64,000 nt of DNA, taken from the NCBI GenBank assembly GCA_032622095.1, contig CP136067.1:97578707-97642706 (forward strand), written 5' to 3'. The DNA comes from Siphonodentalium dalli. Lineage: Eukaryota > Mollusca > Scaphopoda > Gadilida > Siphonodentaliidae. The translations under genes and the position numbers were made by a program. A model generated the notes under the pieces. The model was given only the letters and a program-made list of their open reading frames with translations. It ran no database searches and was not told the origin of the DNA. Of the stretch, positions 34,840 to 46,590 are shown one piece after another. Position 1 is the stretch's first letter; each line of letters begins with the position of its first letter.

Positions 34840-35255
34840 CAAATTCTAAGTCGAAAAATGGCTGTAACTCATGTGAAAATAATTAGACAGCACCTATATT
34901 CGAACTTGGCATGTAGTTTTAGCCGGGAAATACACATACCAACTTTGGTTCAGATCAAATAATCAAAACTGGAGTTACCGGTCGGAAACCGAAATGTTAT
35001 GAAATTGGTTAAATTCTAAGTCGAAAAAGGGCTGTAACTCACATTAAAATAACTGGACGGAACCCATTTTCGAACTTGGCCTGTATCTTTAGCTGGGAAA
35101 TACACATACCAACTTTGGTTCAGATCAAATAATCTAAACTGGAGTTATCGATCGGAAACCAAAAATGTTAACGGACGGACGGACGGACGTCCAGATGGAC
35201 ATACAGACGGACGGCCTGATTACATAATACGACCTTTTTTTAAAAAGGGCGTATA
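34840..35255 (+). repeat. 170-bp tandem repeat with (GGAC)n end
   Basis: Two units start near 34841 and 35011 ('aaattctaagtcgaaaaa'). Each contains 'gggaaatacacataccaact' and 'ggttcagatcaaataatc'. The second ends in GGAC repeats at 35173-35192 and 'aaaaagggcgtataaaaag'. Confidence 0.9.
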
Positions 35256-35258
35256 AAA

Positions 35259-35325
35259 AGAATGAAGGTGCTGATCCCAACAATTATCGCCCCATTTCGC
35301 TTCTGCCCTGCCCAGCAATAGAAAA
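35259..35325 (+). mobile_element. LINE reverse-transcriptase scrap
   Basis: It reads EGADPNNYRPISLLPCPAIE, the well-known start of the reverse transcriptase domain in Jockey/CR1-like LINEs. Only about 65 bp remain. Confidence 0.75.
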
Positions 35326-35429
35326 ACAACGTATATCTTCTTTCGTAGAACAGCACTGAATACATAAAATGTTCAGTAAATATACCAATTTGTGATAAGA
35401 CGTAGCAACATACGTATCTTCGTGCTAAT

Positions 35430-35665
35430 AGGTTGATATTATATCTAATTATTCACATATGTTCATATTGACATTATTTGATTCTGAAATAAGCCCATAG
35501 TTGACGTATACCCGTTATTCCGTTCTATGACGCGGCCACAGTGCAAACACATTATAAAGAGCGTACATATGGTATGTCGATTTATGTTCATTTAGAGTTA
35601 ATTCAGATTCAGATAATGCCAATATTGCCTTATTTGTGTTTTTGAAATAAGTTCAATATGAGCAT
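35430..35665 (+). repeat. Interspersed repeat R1, copy
   Basis: 'ttgattctgaaataagccca', 'ctatgacgcggccacagtg' and 'cattataaagagcgtacata' appear in the same order as at 40585-40930, followed by 'gataatgccaatatt'. Confidence 0.8.
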
Positions 35666-36156
35666 ATTTTCAGGAAAGCAAGCTGATTTATTTTCAGTTC
35701 CATTTTAGGACTCCATGTTAATACTCCCATCTGCTGACCTAATAAATTGTCATTCACCGATTCCACGTTGATACTCGTGAATTTAGTTGCTTTCTGAGTA
35801 TTTAGCGTACATTTTTCAGAACTTTAATTGGACTTGGAGAAGGAAGGAAGCTGACTTTCATCAAGCTATTTTCTTTCATCGCCTAATTTGATTACACGTC
35901 GAACACAAATGTAACCCCATAAAAGGTGTGTTCATAGTCGAATTGCTGCCAATGTAACTCGGTACAGTGTTGTACAATGAAACGACATGAAAGTTGTTTG
36001 TTGAATTGATAAGTTATAACTTCAAGCGTTCTGAAAAATACTTGCCATTGTCACTATCATTTTCCAGCTGTTTTCAATTTTTCGCACAGACTGAAATGAA
36101 CCAAACGCTCTTTAATTTTACCATATCAGGAGTAGACTATCATCGAACGCTCTTTC

Positions 36157-36405
36157 GTGTTATATGTCATGCGCATGGCTGTTGTTTATTTGGAATCCAA
36201 ACATTGCGTCCAGAGTTGTATTTTTTTAAATGACTGCAATGCGTCTGGATGTGAAATAATGACCACAGGAAGCCAGTTCAACTATCTATCGACCTATTTA
36301 GATACCGGGGAAAATTCAAAAGCGAATACTATTCTGTGTATTTTGGAGCGCAAACCGCAATATGGCTTTACGGATGAACAAATCGTTGATCTTATTCGAA
36401 TGTGA
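36157..36405 (+). pseudogene. Possible PAN-like fragment
   Basis: The frame contains 'KHCVQSCIFLNDCNASGCEI' and, further on, 'ANTILCILERK'. The Cys-x3-Cys-x6-Cys spacing and the final ILCIL resemble the PAN/apple core seen in the two minus-strand genes. The strand is opposite, no signal peptide or partner exon is visible, and the frame breaks just upstream. It may be a decayed third family member or a chance likeness. Confidence 0.3.
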
Positions 36406-36674
36406 GGAAACTGCGAATAATACTTAGGCCACCTACCACAAATAATAAGGGGTGTAACAACCATTCCCACTCCACACCAATCGCCTTGAATTTTTGCGGC
36501 CAGGCCCAAAAGTTTGGCCAAATGAAAAATGTTCTTGGCCATTTTATAAAACATCTGTCCATTGGCCAATTCCTCAACAGACAGAGTGAACACCAGCATA
36601 CATATATATGAACCTTTAAAGACGTACATGCATCCGGGGCTCGAACCCATTTTATAGGAATACTATAAAGTTAT

Positions 36675-36815
36675 TATACAATGACAGTATGTGTTTTTCT
36701 TGTACGACTCCAGGTTGTGGTGAAAATTCATATTGGACACAGTGTCGAGTCCAGTATGACTTCACCACAACCTGGACGAGTACAAGAAAAACTCATACTG
36801 TACACAACATTGTAT
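36675..36815. mobile_element. Palindromic fold-back, about 140 bp
   Basis: 'cagtatgtgtttttcttgta' and 'ctccaggttgtggtga' (36685-36723) are mirrored at 36765-36803; 'tatacaatg' and 'cattgtata' extend the arms. The loop holds 'cagtgtcgagtccagtatga'. Related words 'gagtccaatatgac' recur twice at 37107-37145. Confidence 0.85.
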
Positions 36816-37699
36816 AATGACATTTTTATTATCCATCTGTGTGTTTATCCAAATTTTGGGAATACAACTTTTGTGGTTATTTTTGGCATTTGTGGCACTT
36901 AATTCTCTATAAAAGCCTGTATTTTGATCATCAGAAAGCATGATTTGGAACTGCAAACACGGAAGTGAAAAACAACTCAATGCGGAAGTGAACACTTCTG
37001 CTAAATCCACCAGTGGTGCGTGCGCATCACAATTTCACCAATTCATTTCGCAACATAATTAATTCGTGACGTCACAGAGTCCCGACAAAAAAGTCATATT
37101 GCACACTTGGGAGTCCAATATGACATTCGGGAGTCCAATATGACTGTTTCCCGGATTATCACGTGGTGGCTTTGGCTTTTTCCCCAATCAGAAATAGTGT
37201 TAGTTAAGGGATGTATAATAATTATTTCTCACAAAGATTGTATATGACCACGTCTATAAAATAACACGTTTGTTATTTATTTTTAAAAATAAAACAAATT
37301 CGTTGGTGTGTATGTTACAGTTAAAGTGTATACTGAGTTATTATGTATATAAATATATTAGTGATTCCGTCAGGTATTATACATACTAACTGAATTTACG
37401 AGCATTATTATATATTTTAGTTGAAACACAATTGATAGCCTTTACTAACATATACGGACAATCAACTGATGTACTAACTGCTGTAATTGGCTTATACAAT
37501 TCATGATATATTTGCACAATAGTCTATTATCTCTTTTCACAGAAAGATACTTGTTATGACAAGAACATTTTGTTCTTAAATTAAATGCACACCATTCGCT
37601 GAACGTTTGTGCTCTTATCCAAAGATATGAGTGGCTAATTGAAATCTGCAAAAGTAAGGTTTGTTTTCAATTGCAAATTGAGATTTTTTTTTGATTTTT

Positions 37700-37800
37700 T
37701 TTTAAACATATTTTATTTGTTCATAAATTAAATTAGTTTATGACAAAAGGGATTGGAGGACAAGTGCTAAATCACTTAGAATACCCTCCTCTCCTGAGAA
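37700..37800 (-). repeat. Retroelement 3' tail family R3, copy 2
   Basis: 'aacatattttatttg', 'acaaaagggattggaggaca' and 'ccctcctctcc' match 7425-7560. Confidence 0.55.
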
Positions 37801-37899
37801 TGGTCTGCGGCTTATACTTATTTGCCACCAACACCATCTAAAAGAATTAGTGCCAGGAACAAACGTCACAAACTAAGTCTCTATCCCAAAGCGGTTTTG

Positions 37900-39880
37900 A
37901 TTTTTAATTTGTTTAAAATATGCATAGACGGTTGTCTGATGGGATAAATTAGTATCTGAACTGTGAAAGTTCCCCAATTCACATTTAAAAAATCAATAAC
38001 CATTAACAACTCAAATATGTAACTGAAATTTACAATGATTATAGATATCGACTCTTACCCGATTTTGAACAACACACATTAACCGTTTGGTAGATATTCG
38101 TAAAATGCACACAATCCCTTTCACTCGTATAGTGCAGTATGTCATGCAACAAATATCTAGATCATCAACCACAAGAGTTCCAGATTACAGCTATCCGAAA
38201 TTATGAAGTACATTAGTGGCGTAGGTTCGTGTCCCTGACCTGATCCAACAGGGACAACTGCATCGTAAAAAGAAGTAGGGCCACATGATGAAATTCACAT
38301 AAACAGCGACTGAATGAAGAGACGCAACATTGTGCGTTTTTATGTAACGATTGGTGACAATGTTATCATTCCCATTCCGGTAACGAAGACACTAGGTATA
38401 TTATCGAGAAGGTAATTTATTCACATAACCAGTTTGTGGTTCGTACACACAATGGACGACGTATGTACAGCTGAAAGCACATCCCCATCATCTACTATGG
38501 CATAGATAATAACGGTATAGAAAGTTAGAAACACAAACAGGTGTCGTTCTCCTTAAACATTCCAAGTATGGACCCGGAGTCGATTATGCTTCCCGCCTCA
38601 CTGCCAGGGGTAATAATCACCTAAAGTGGCAGCCTGTTTGCCGTGGGGTGCATCCCCTGAGGTGTGGTGTAGGAGTCCTGGATTATTGGGACGGTCGTAT
38701 CACGTGATGCATTGACCTACGGGTACAGTCCTCTTTCGTCCCACATCTCTTCAAAACAAGTGATTGAGTTTACCCGGCTTAATCGATCTGGTAACGCCTC
38801 TCCACAGTGTTTCAGATTACAATTTTATCATAGGTTGTATTTCGTTCCTGATAATTTTGTGTTCTGTTTGCAGGTATGTTGTTTCTTTCCTGTCACGTCT
38901 CTTTGTATTTCATATTCATGATTGTTAAATATGTCATTCTTGTAACGTTCCCGACTGTCTCACGGTGAGGAGGTACCGAGATGCTGCTGTATGCAGTGGC
39001 TAAACGGGTCACCGCTTCAACTATGTGCCCGACTTTGGCCCTACCATAATTCGAAGGGTCGTCCGAGGCGGCTGCTGATTATTACCTTTCATAGGGCAAC
39101 TCAAACAAAACTAAAATGTGTTGATCGTAAGAATGCTAACTCGCCAAGTTCCACTCTTGCTGACGTATAACCTCCGTACTTGGTGTTTGGATTTGATCCG
39201 AATGTCAAGAGAACTTATGTATTTGTCATTGATAAAACGATACAAAGCATAGCTGGACAATTGAAATTTGTCAAAACAAATAGGACTTGGCCAATAAGCG
39301 GTTCGATATCGTTTTTTATTGAATGTGCAAGCAGTATTCAACATGACGGTTCTTTCACCTTTGGCACTGTTTCGATGCTGAAATCCAACCAACACAATCG
39401 TGCCGCATTGAAGAAGTTGAATAATAACGGCTTAAAGTATATGCGTTTGCGCATGCGTGTCGACATGGCCGAAATGTCGGTCGATACATAAAAAGTTCAG
39501 TGTTTGAACACGCCCTATGGACCGATAAGATGGGAAATGGAAGAACGCCATTCATACCGTCGAATTTGATAACAGGTTAATTTAAGTAGATCAATTGTCA
39601 CCCCTTGCCGGCAGTCATATGCAACACAATTTCCCGCCGTGCCCTACACAGTACAGTGTATATTTAGTAGTACTGTGATGTCGCAATATATATCACACAC
39701 CATGGGTTATTCATTCAAAGTGATAATGACTGGAAGATTAAAATTGATGAAATGCTGCACCAATATGAGTCATGAGCGCCTCGCTCATTTAAGAAAGTTG
39801 AATTTGTTCAGGGTATACTACTTAACATACACGTGAATCATACATTTCATTGTATTTTCATTGGAACACGCTGAAAATAG
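37900..39880. other. Gene-free stretch
   Basis: A GC-richer block (38575-39090) has 'ggggtaataatcac' near 38607 and the inverse-like 'ctgattattacc' near 39075, perhaps element ends. The frame at 39180-39491 has no domain. Nothing else was recognised. Confidence 0.3.
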
Positions 39881-39884
39881 TATA

Positions 39885-40078
39885 GATATATATGTGTTAT
39901 ATACACAAAGTATTTGTATCGATTCATGTATCGCGACGAGGCTAGTTTCCGTGGCCATATAGCGACGAGGCGACCTTGGTCGCCGAGTCGCTATATGGCC
40001 ACGAAAACTATCCGAGTCGCAATAGATGAATCGTTACAAACACATTGTGTATATAACACATTTATCTACCATTGGTGT
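39885..40078. mobile_element. Near-perfect palindrome, about 95-bp arms
   Basis: The arms meet at about 39981 with almost no spacer. 'gtggccatatagcgacgagg' on the left faces 'cgagtcgctatatggccacg' on the right; 'gtgttatatacacaaag' faces its complement near 40052-40068. The arms differ at a few sites. There is no coding content. Confidence 0.85.
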
Positions 40079-40584
40079 GACAGAATCCATCGCACAAATT
40101 ACATTTTAGGAGTTTCTTAAATGCCAAAACTGTTGAATTTGTGTCCGACGATTAGCTTGAACTTGAGTAATTTCTCCCAACCTACATAAATACATATTAG
40201 TAACTATGTGATATGTTATACCATAATGCCCATGATGGTAGCCTGGTGAGCAATCAAATAATGTCAAAACCTTGGAACTATTTGTTTATAGTACGCAAGA
40301 ATATACGTTGGAATGTCGTTTTGATTTTTCACGCGATTGATGTGACGTCAGTTCATTCATGATTTTGAACCAGTCTACGACGTCACGAGCGCCTTGTATA
40401 GCAACTGCAGTAACGATACAGATGTTTTATCGCCAATTCGTTATCGCAAATTGTATCAGGGAATTTCGTAGGAAATGGTAGATAAAGTATGTTCTCCCCG
40501 TGATCCGGTACGCTGGTGTAGTCTGAAACTCAGCCCCTGCAACCTATTGATCAATTGAGACAGAGTACTTACCTACGATCAACA

Positions 40585-40930
40585 AATCCGCGTAAATATG
40601 TTCATAATCGACCTACAATATTCACATAGGTTCATATTTGATTATGGAATAAGCCCATAGTGGACTCATCCGGTATTCCGTTTTATGACGCGGACCAAAT
40701 TGAAATCACATTTCAAAGAGCGTACATCTGGTAAGTCGTGGATTGATTTATTCGTGCTATAGTTTCCACCCATAATGAACGTATAGGTCATTATGATTCG
40801 ACAATGCCACTAAATGTTCAGTTCTTTATGGACTCAGAATGAGGCGATTCTACGCGGATTATGAACCTAAAACAAACCCTATTATAATCCCATAATGTGC
40901 TGATTTTCTTGTCGTCAGGCTTCGCTGATG
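40585..40930 (+). repeat. Interspersed repeat R1, most complete copy
   Basis: It runs from 'catgttcataatcgaccta'-like sequence through 'tttatgacgcggacc', 'caaagagcgtacatctggta' and 'agaatgaggcgattct'. It serves as the reference for the other copies. Confidence 0.75.
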
Positions 40931-41079
40931 CACCTATATAATAACTGGACTTACCAGTCCAGTCTCCCAAGACAAACGTTTATGCGAATTTGAATGGATA
41001 ATACTAACGGAAAGAAGAACACATCATGGTACGTGTGCATACCACGTATGTATACATAATGGCACACGCTATCAGCCTG

Positions 41080-41600
41080 ATCTACCAACCCGTCCAGAAC
41101 TTACTAGCAGACTCATAATCAATACCACATTTCCCACCATGCCGATAGAGGACTGAACATTTTACTAATTCGTTCTTTCCGCGATCAGCTAAGGACTGGA
41201 GGGAACTACCCAAAGAATTAAGAAATAATTGCTCACTAAGCATTTCAAAAATTTAAAAATATTCCAGTTCGTCTATACGTACAAAGTTTCAATTAATCGT
41301 TTTGACCTCAGCACCTGGCTGCTCTACTGTTGCAGCTCTTAAAGTAACACAAACTGCACATCAGATAAGCCCGCCCAGACACAAGTGATGATCCTAATAT
41401 GTCATATACACATCTATATTCCATGAAACCACATACCTTTGTACACAACTTACACTATATGTGAAATGTACATTTCATTGTCGTATATTGGTATAAATTT
41501 TATGTTATTTAATGTTATTGGCGGAAGTGTGGCCAAGATCAATTTTGTAACAAGTTACTCACTGCCAAGTATTTAATTGAACGTAAATAAAATATGTTTT
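41080..41600 (+). mobile_element. LINE 3' end (C-terminal RT tail and 3' UTR)
   Basis: The frame at about 41160-41252 reads FTNSFFPRSAKDWRELPKEL and then RNNCSLSI, the usual C-terminus of Jockey/CR1-like ORF2. A 3' UTR follows with AATAAA at about 41585. It could belong to the same LINE family as 18006-18365. Confidence 0.75.
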
Positions 41601-41609
41601 TAAAAATCA

Positions 41610-42780
41610 ACATGAAGGACGACACCTCAAAGATAGCGCCCCAATGGAACGTTTTGTCGTATGAATGTTAGCAGTGGTACGATTAGACCTATCTAATTAT
41701 AAAACATGCTCGCACCGAAGCAGTGATATTGCACCGAAGGCAATCACATTGATGCCGTAAAAAGACACTTGGGTAAATATCCAGTTAGCGCACGAGCAGA
41801 CTCGTCGACTTTAAGCCGGTACTATTGATCCTCCTCATGCCGGCTTACATAACCAAAGAGGCGTAACTCTATTACTGAACACATCTTTGGTCATCTGAAA
41901 ATCGATTAGTCGATTATGTCAATGCCACATACAAACATTGCCTCATAAATGCGACATATATAACACTGGAAAAGCCACATGGGGCGGCTGAACGGATCGT
42001 ATATATCCAGAATACAAAACAGACACACAGCAGATACAAGAAAACCATAGTCAGCAATGGTAACGCAACAAAGATCATATTATTAGCCATAAATATAAAT
42101 TATAATATAAAATATATTGGTTACATGAATGCACCGCCTCAGAATTCCGTTAAAACAACTAATCCTTCAAATTATTACAAAAAACTACGGCTTATTATGC
42201 AGGTTTTTCTTTCACCAAACCAGAAAGCTTCTAAATGCGGATAACAAATTGGGTTCCCGCCATAAAATCTTCAAGTGTGCATGACCCAGCCATTGTTCAT
42301 ACCTAAACATCGAACGCAATTAACGCGGTCATAATAGTTACATACTGCAACTTTAAGACATCCAGCGAATACACACTTCCCGAAAACCCTAAATGTGTTG
42401 TCCTGCGAGATATCTCATCGCTGTAGCTCAATTTGACACGGCCAGATTAGCCTTTCTACAATATCCTAAAACAATAAAGCTTCCCAAATCATCGGCATAG
42501 TCAATAGAACTTTCACGAACTTGGACATTCCAACTACAGCTGTTACCGGACTCGTGGTCGCAGTACAACATTAACGCGTCCCAAAATAACCGGAAAAAAA
42601 CAATTATCTATTTATAAAATCACCATAGTCCACGGATTTCTAAAAATTGCCCAACAGTATACACCGATGGCGTTAATCAATCCGAATTCACCACACATTA
42701 ATGTACGTGGCGCCAGTAGAGATATGCGTCAGTTACAGCTAGTTTGTCCAAGTTGACACCATAATACGCATTGGTGCATC
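41610..42780. other. Gene-free stretch
   Basis: No exon, RNA or repeat was recognised. Confidence 0.35.
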
Positions 42781-42790
42781 GTGTTCTATA

Positions 42791-43647
42791 CACCCTAAAT
42801 CTAGTTGGATAAGAAGTTATCCAACAGTCAATCAACCGTTGTATGACCACAGCACCTATTTACGTTGTGTGAAAAGTTGCATGACAATTTTGTTGGATAC
42901 ACTTTTACACAACGTTGCATATATATTTACTACCAACGGTTGTATGTTAATTATACAACGTGTTGGATGAAATTTCACACCACACTCAATCAACGTTAAT
43001 TGCCCACAGCACATATCTACGTTTATTGAACTGTTGGGTGTTGGGTAGGGTTGGATGACATTTGTTGATTGGAAAGTTTACCCAACGTTGATTGGAAAGT
43101 AAAATGGGGCAAGACGTCGTGGATAGCTTTGCCGGTATAGTATACCTTTGTTATAATTATTTTTTGCACGATACACTGATTATGTAGGCTTTATGTGTTG
43201 AGTGTATGAGTGTACTACTTTAGTAAAATTAGTGCCGCCGGCAGTTGTGTAAATTTGTAAACTTCAAAATTTGGCAAATATAAATAAATATACACTGAAT
43301 ACATAAAGCCTACATAATCAGTGTACCGTACAAAGAATAATTATAATAAAGGTATACTATACCGGCAAAGCTATATCCACGACGTCTTGTCCCATTTTCC
43401 AGTCGCTCAGGAGTTTTTTCACGCAGTCCATCTTGTTTTGAAATATTTGGAGCCAAAAACTCGCATGCTCGCCCGCACCGGAAACGCGCTGCTATTGGAT
43501 GACCCGGTCACTTAGCGGTTTTATCCAATGTGGTATGCAATTAATACCACAGAAGACAGTTCACGCAATCAGTTGTGTACATCGTACTAAACCGTTGGAC
43601 AATAAGTACACAACAAATACAAGGTTCATCCAACTAGATTTAGGGTG
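42791..43647. mobile_element. TA-flanked non-autonomous DNA transposon, 857 bp
   Basis: The ends 'caccctaaatctagttggat' (42791-42810) and its exact complement (43628-43647) are 20-bp TIRs flanked by TA. Inside, arms of about 95 bp (43103-43199 and 43297-43391) form a second inverted repeat around 'gatagctttgccggtatagt'. Between the left end and the first arm, words like 'caacgttg' and 'caaccgttgtat' recur. TA duplication suggests Tc1/mariner-type mobilisation. No transposase is present. Confidence 0.88.
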
Positions 43648-43944
43648 TACCTGAACATAATTACAGATAATGAACCCACTAATAAGATGTTTTGAAACAT
43701 TTTGAATTTGTCAGCCTAGCAAAATGTCAAACGATGTCCCCGAACAGCAGCATACAGTAACGGTCGTTCTCGATTATAATAGGTTGTCTCGTTTTCAATA
43801 CAAAAGACTGGAGGATTCTTTTGTGGATTTGAGCGATGGTTGTATTATAATTTTTTTGGCAATTGCAAGTATTTTTCTTTTGCCTGGTAGGCTGAACATA
43901 ACCTAGGGAGACTTTGAATAATATGATGTCAAATCGGACAGTGG

Positions 43945-44135
43945 ATGCAGGGATGGCGGAGAAGGGGGCACTTGTCTCCTTGCCCTGGCCCAGGGGAGAC
44001 CAGTGGGCACCCGAAAAGTGGCCACCTGATTTGTTTGCCCCCTTGCCCTTTGGTGCTTCCGGCGTCCCTGTGTGGATATATAAAACCCTCGGCCGTTTAT
44101 TTAGGCCTCTATTATTTCTTCGGCTGCGCAGGTAT
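43945..44135. other. GC-rich block of unknown nature
   Basis: It is sharply GC-richer than its flanks, with 'cccaggggagaccagtgggc' and 'ttgcccccttgccctttgg', followed by 'tatataaaaccctcggccg'. It could be part of a foreign element or a transcribed repeat with a TATA-like word. Frames on both strands are open by composition. I do not recognise it. Confidence 0.3.
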
Positions 44136-45225
44136 ATTCGATAGAGTATTACATATATACATTCGCCGTTCGTCCTCACCAGCCATAGAACTGAATTATA
44201 AAATAGTCGTACCTGGTGAATACGGCTACATCTAATTAATATGTGACTCACAGTGTGGGTAATATTGATAGTCAGTTCTTAGTGAACACTCTCCTCCAGT
44301 GCATGGACGCCCCAACCTATACCTTATACCAATGCCCATGTCGCATGGGTATTGCTACTGCTGTCAGTGTGTCGGGTGTGCGGTTATCTACCATGTGTAT
44401 TTTGATTTTGTTATATAGAGAATTGACGTTGACAATTCAAATATTTTTTAGTGTTTTTTTTTAGAAACTTTCGCAGTCAAAAAGTGTTAAAATTCAGATT
44501 CAAACTAAGTGCATTTGTGTTCTATATGTACACTTTCATATAAAATTGTGATTTTTTTCAGCAAAAATAAAATGACGTTGATGTTTTGTAGGCTTTCATA
44601 GTATATGAAATTTATCATGGAATTTCAAGCAAGGACAATTTTTATATTTTCTGACCGAACTGAATGGTCTTGCTCATTGTGCTGAAGACTAAACAAAACG
44701 TCTTCATCTGACACATTACCACGCGGGAGCTGTTCCGAAGGATTTAATTCGCTATCAGCATTAGGCACCAAGTTCAACTTTCGAAGCATCAGAAAAAAAT
44801 GTCACAAAGGATATACTCCAAAAAGTAGCATCAAATGGATCGTTCGTGTCTAAATTGGGTGTCTTTAATTATAGAAGCCTTGGCGTGATTGGCACTGCTT
44901 GTTTCACTATATGTGGTTTATTCCTCGCAAAGTTACATGAAAATACTTTACTCCGCTCAAATAACTTCTAATTGGTTCAGTAGATTAAAAGGATCTACTC
45001 ACAAACTGAGCAAAAAGAATAAGTGCCACACAATTTACTGGCAATGTATTTCTTTCAAAATATGTGCAAAACAAGAAATAGGCCTTCCATTGTGTTTTGT
45101 GATTCTTGTTAGTTTCACCAGCAAATGCTCTCATTATTGATTGTTTGGTATCTATTCTCAGCTGCGATATTTCTATTCTTGAATAGAAATAATGATCAGT
45201 TACACTCGTGTGAAAACACTACCTG

Positions 45226-45489
45226 TTATCGTCTGGGATTATGTCTGGTAATTGTAGACCCTCTCGAATAGGACTCTGTGACGCGGTGGCTCATCCCATA
45301 TTGACAGATGATCAGGGAGCCGATTGTCAGAGCCTGGGATATGAGCTTCAAATTCTCCCAGTACAGACAGAAACAGATTTGCCTTAAACAGAACTGTATA
45401 ACTGAGTTTATAGTGACACCTTTATTTGTGGCCAATCCAAATACTAGAACACAAAACAACATAACAGTTTTTTGTCCCGCACATTTCAA
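45226..45489 (-). CDS. Possible first exon with signal peptide
   Basis: The frame starts 'MKCAGQKTVMLFCVLVFGLA', a plausible signal peptide, followed by a Cys-containing region. It stops four bases short of a good donor (AACAG|GTAGTG), but another frame stays open across that donor, so a frameshift may separate them. No domain is recognised. It may be a decayed exon of a secreted protein. Confidence 0.25.
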   Translation of the reverse strand: MKCAGQKTVMLFCVLVFGLATNKGVTINSVIQFCLRQICFCLYWENLKLISQALTIGSLIICQYGMSHRVTESYSRGSTITRHNPRR

Positions 45490-45699
45490 ATGAAAATCCT
45501 AAATATTCATAATAATCCTGATGCATTAAAACATGATGACAACCTGAAGCTAAGTCAAAAGAAAACAGAAAATCACCCTTTTGAAACATATATATGGCAA
45601 CAGAAGCATCCTCATATTTATGTTTAAATGAGTGAAGTTGAGTATTTAGGTGCCTACTGTCTAGACTAATCTATGTTTTCCCAAATTGTCGCATTCGCC

Positions 45700-46590
45700 G
45701 GGAATATTCTTGTGTCGCGCTAACGCTTCTTTTCCAAAGCTATTCAGCGACTCTAGATCTACTGACATGTCGCTCGCTTTTTGGGATTTTGGGAAGATTT
45801 ATCGACTGGATTTTTAATGCCATTAACCCCCTCCGGGCTGACAACCTCTGGTAAATATGATAAGGCAATACACGCATCATCTCTGCTCCAATTGCCAAAA
45901 ACGTGGCACGTAAAACAGCGCCTTGGTCGCAATTTTTCAGATGACGTCAGTGGAAACTGCTTAACTCGCACTGAATTCGAGTCTCTGGTACCACATACGG
46001 CTTCTGTTTAACGACACGGTTCTTGCTCTTTAGCTGTTTATGCTTATTCATTCTCGCCGCGACATTTGCAGATCGGTTGATTCGCTTCTCGTCCTCGGAA
46101 TCATCAGCTAAAGGATTAGAAATGTACTCATTAACCACATCCCAACCATTGTCTTTCTCCGCAATGTTAATACATTTTTGTCTAAAACTGACAAACTCGA
46201 TAGCTTCTTGATTTGTTTTTCTTTTGCTGAATCGATTTTTGCTTGTTGAGGGTTATCGCTCAAAGAGACTTGTGCTGCATTAAGCTTTGTTAAGACTTTC
46301 AAATTGTGTTTGTACTGATCTTCACAGATTCCACTCTTGAATTTATACTGATTGTCTCTCAAACTATCAATTTGATTAATGTGTTGTTGAGAAAAGTCAC
46401 TTTGTGAGCTACTTACATGCTTATGAAATCCAGCTAGCTCCGTCATCAAACTTGTCAAGTATGTCAACATCTCGTTTTGCGATCGTTGCACCGCCGTAGT
46501 AATCGCTATCCGCAGGATGTCGGGAATCGCTACTGCTTGTTCTTTATTCTGCGCCATAACTCGGTTCGCCAATGACACTAGAATATAAGC
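45700..46590 (-). mobile_element. DIRS-like retroelement fossil, ORF1 (gag-like) region
   Basis: On the minus strand, residues such as 'GICEDQYKHNLKVLTKLNAA', 'NEYISNPLADDSEDEKRINR' and 'RRCFTCHVFGNW' follow the order seen in ORF1 proteins of DIRS-like elements: a coiled N-terminal part, an acidic DDSEDEK segment, then a degenerate zinc-knuckle-like Cys stretch. The other parts of the element are not found beside it. It is broken, with roughly two to three breaks, and looks moderately old. Confidence 0.6.

Noticed and set aside
39111-39555. Overlapping frames of 94 and 103 codons on both strands
   Set aside because: Neither has a domain, splice context or signal; equal openness on both strands suggests chance.
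43727-44251. Minus-strand 174-codon frame
   Set aside because: It mixes a GC-rich block with AT-rich flanks, has no domain or start context, and the opposite strand is equally open.
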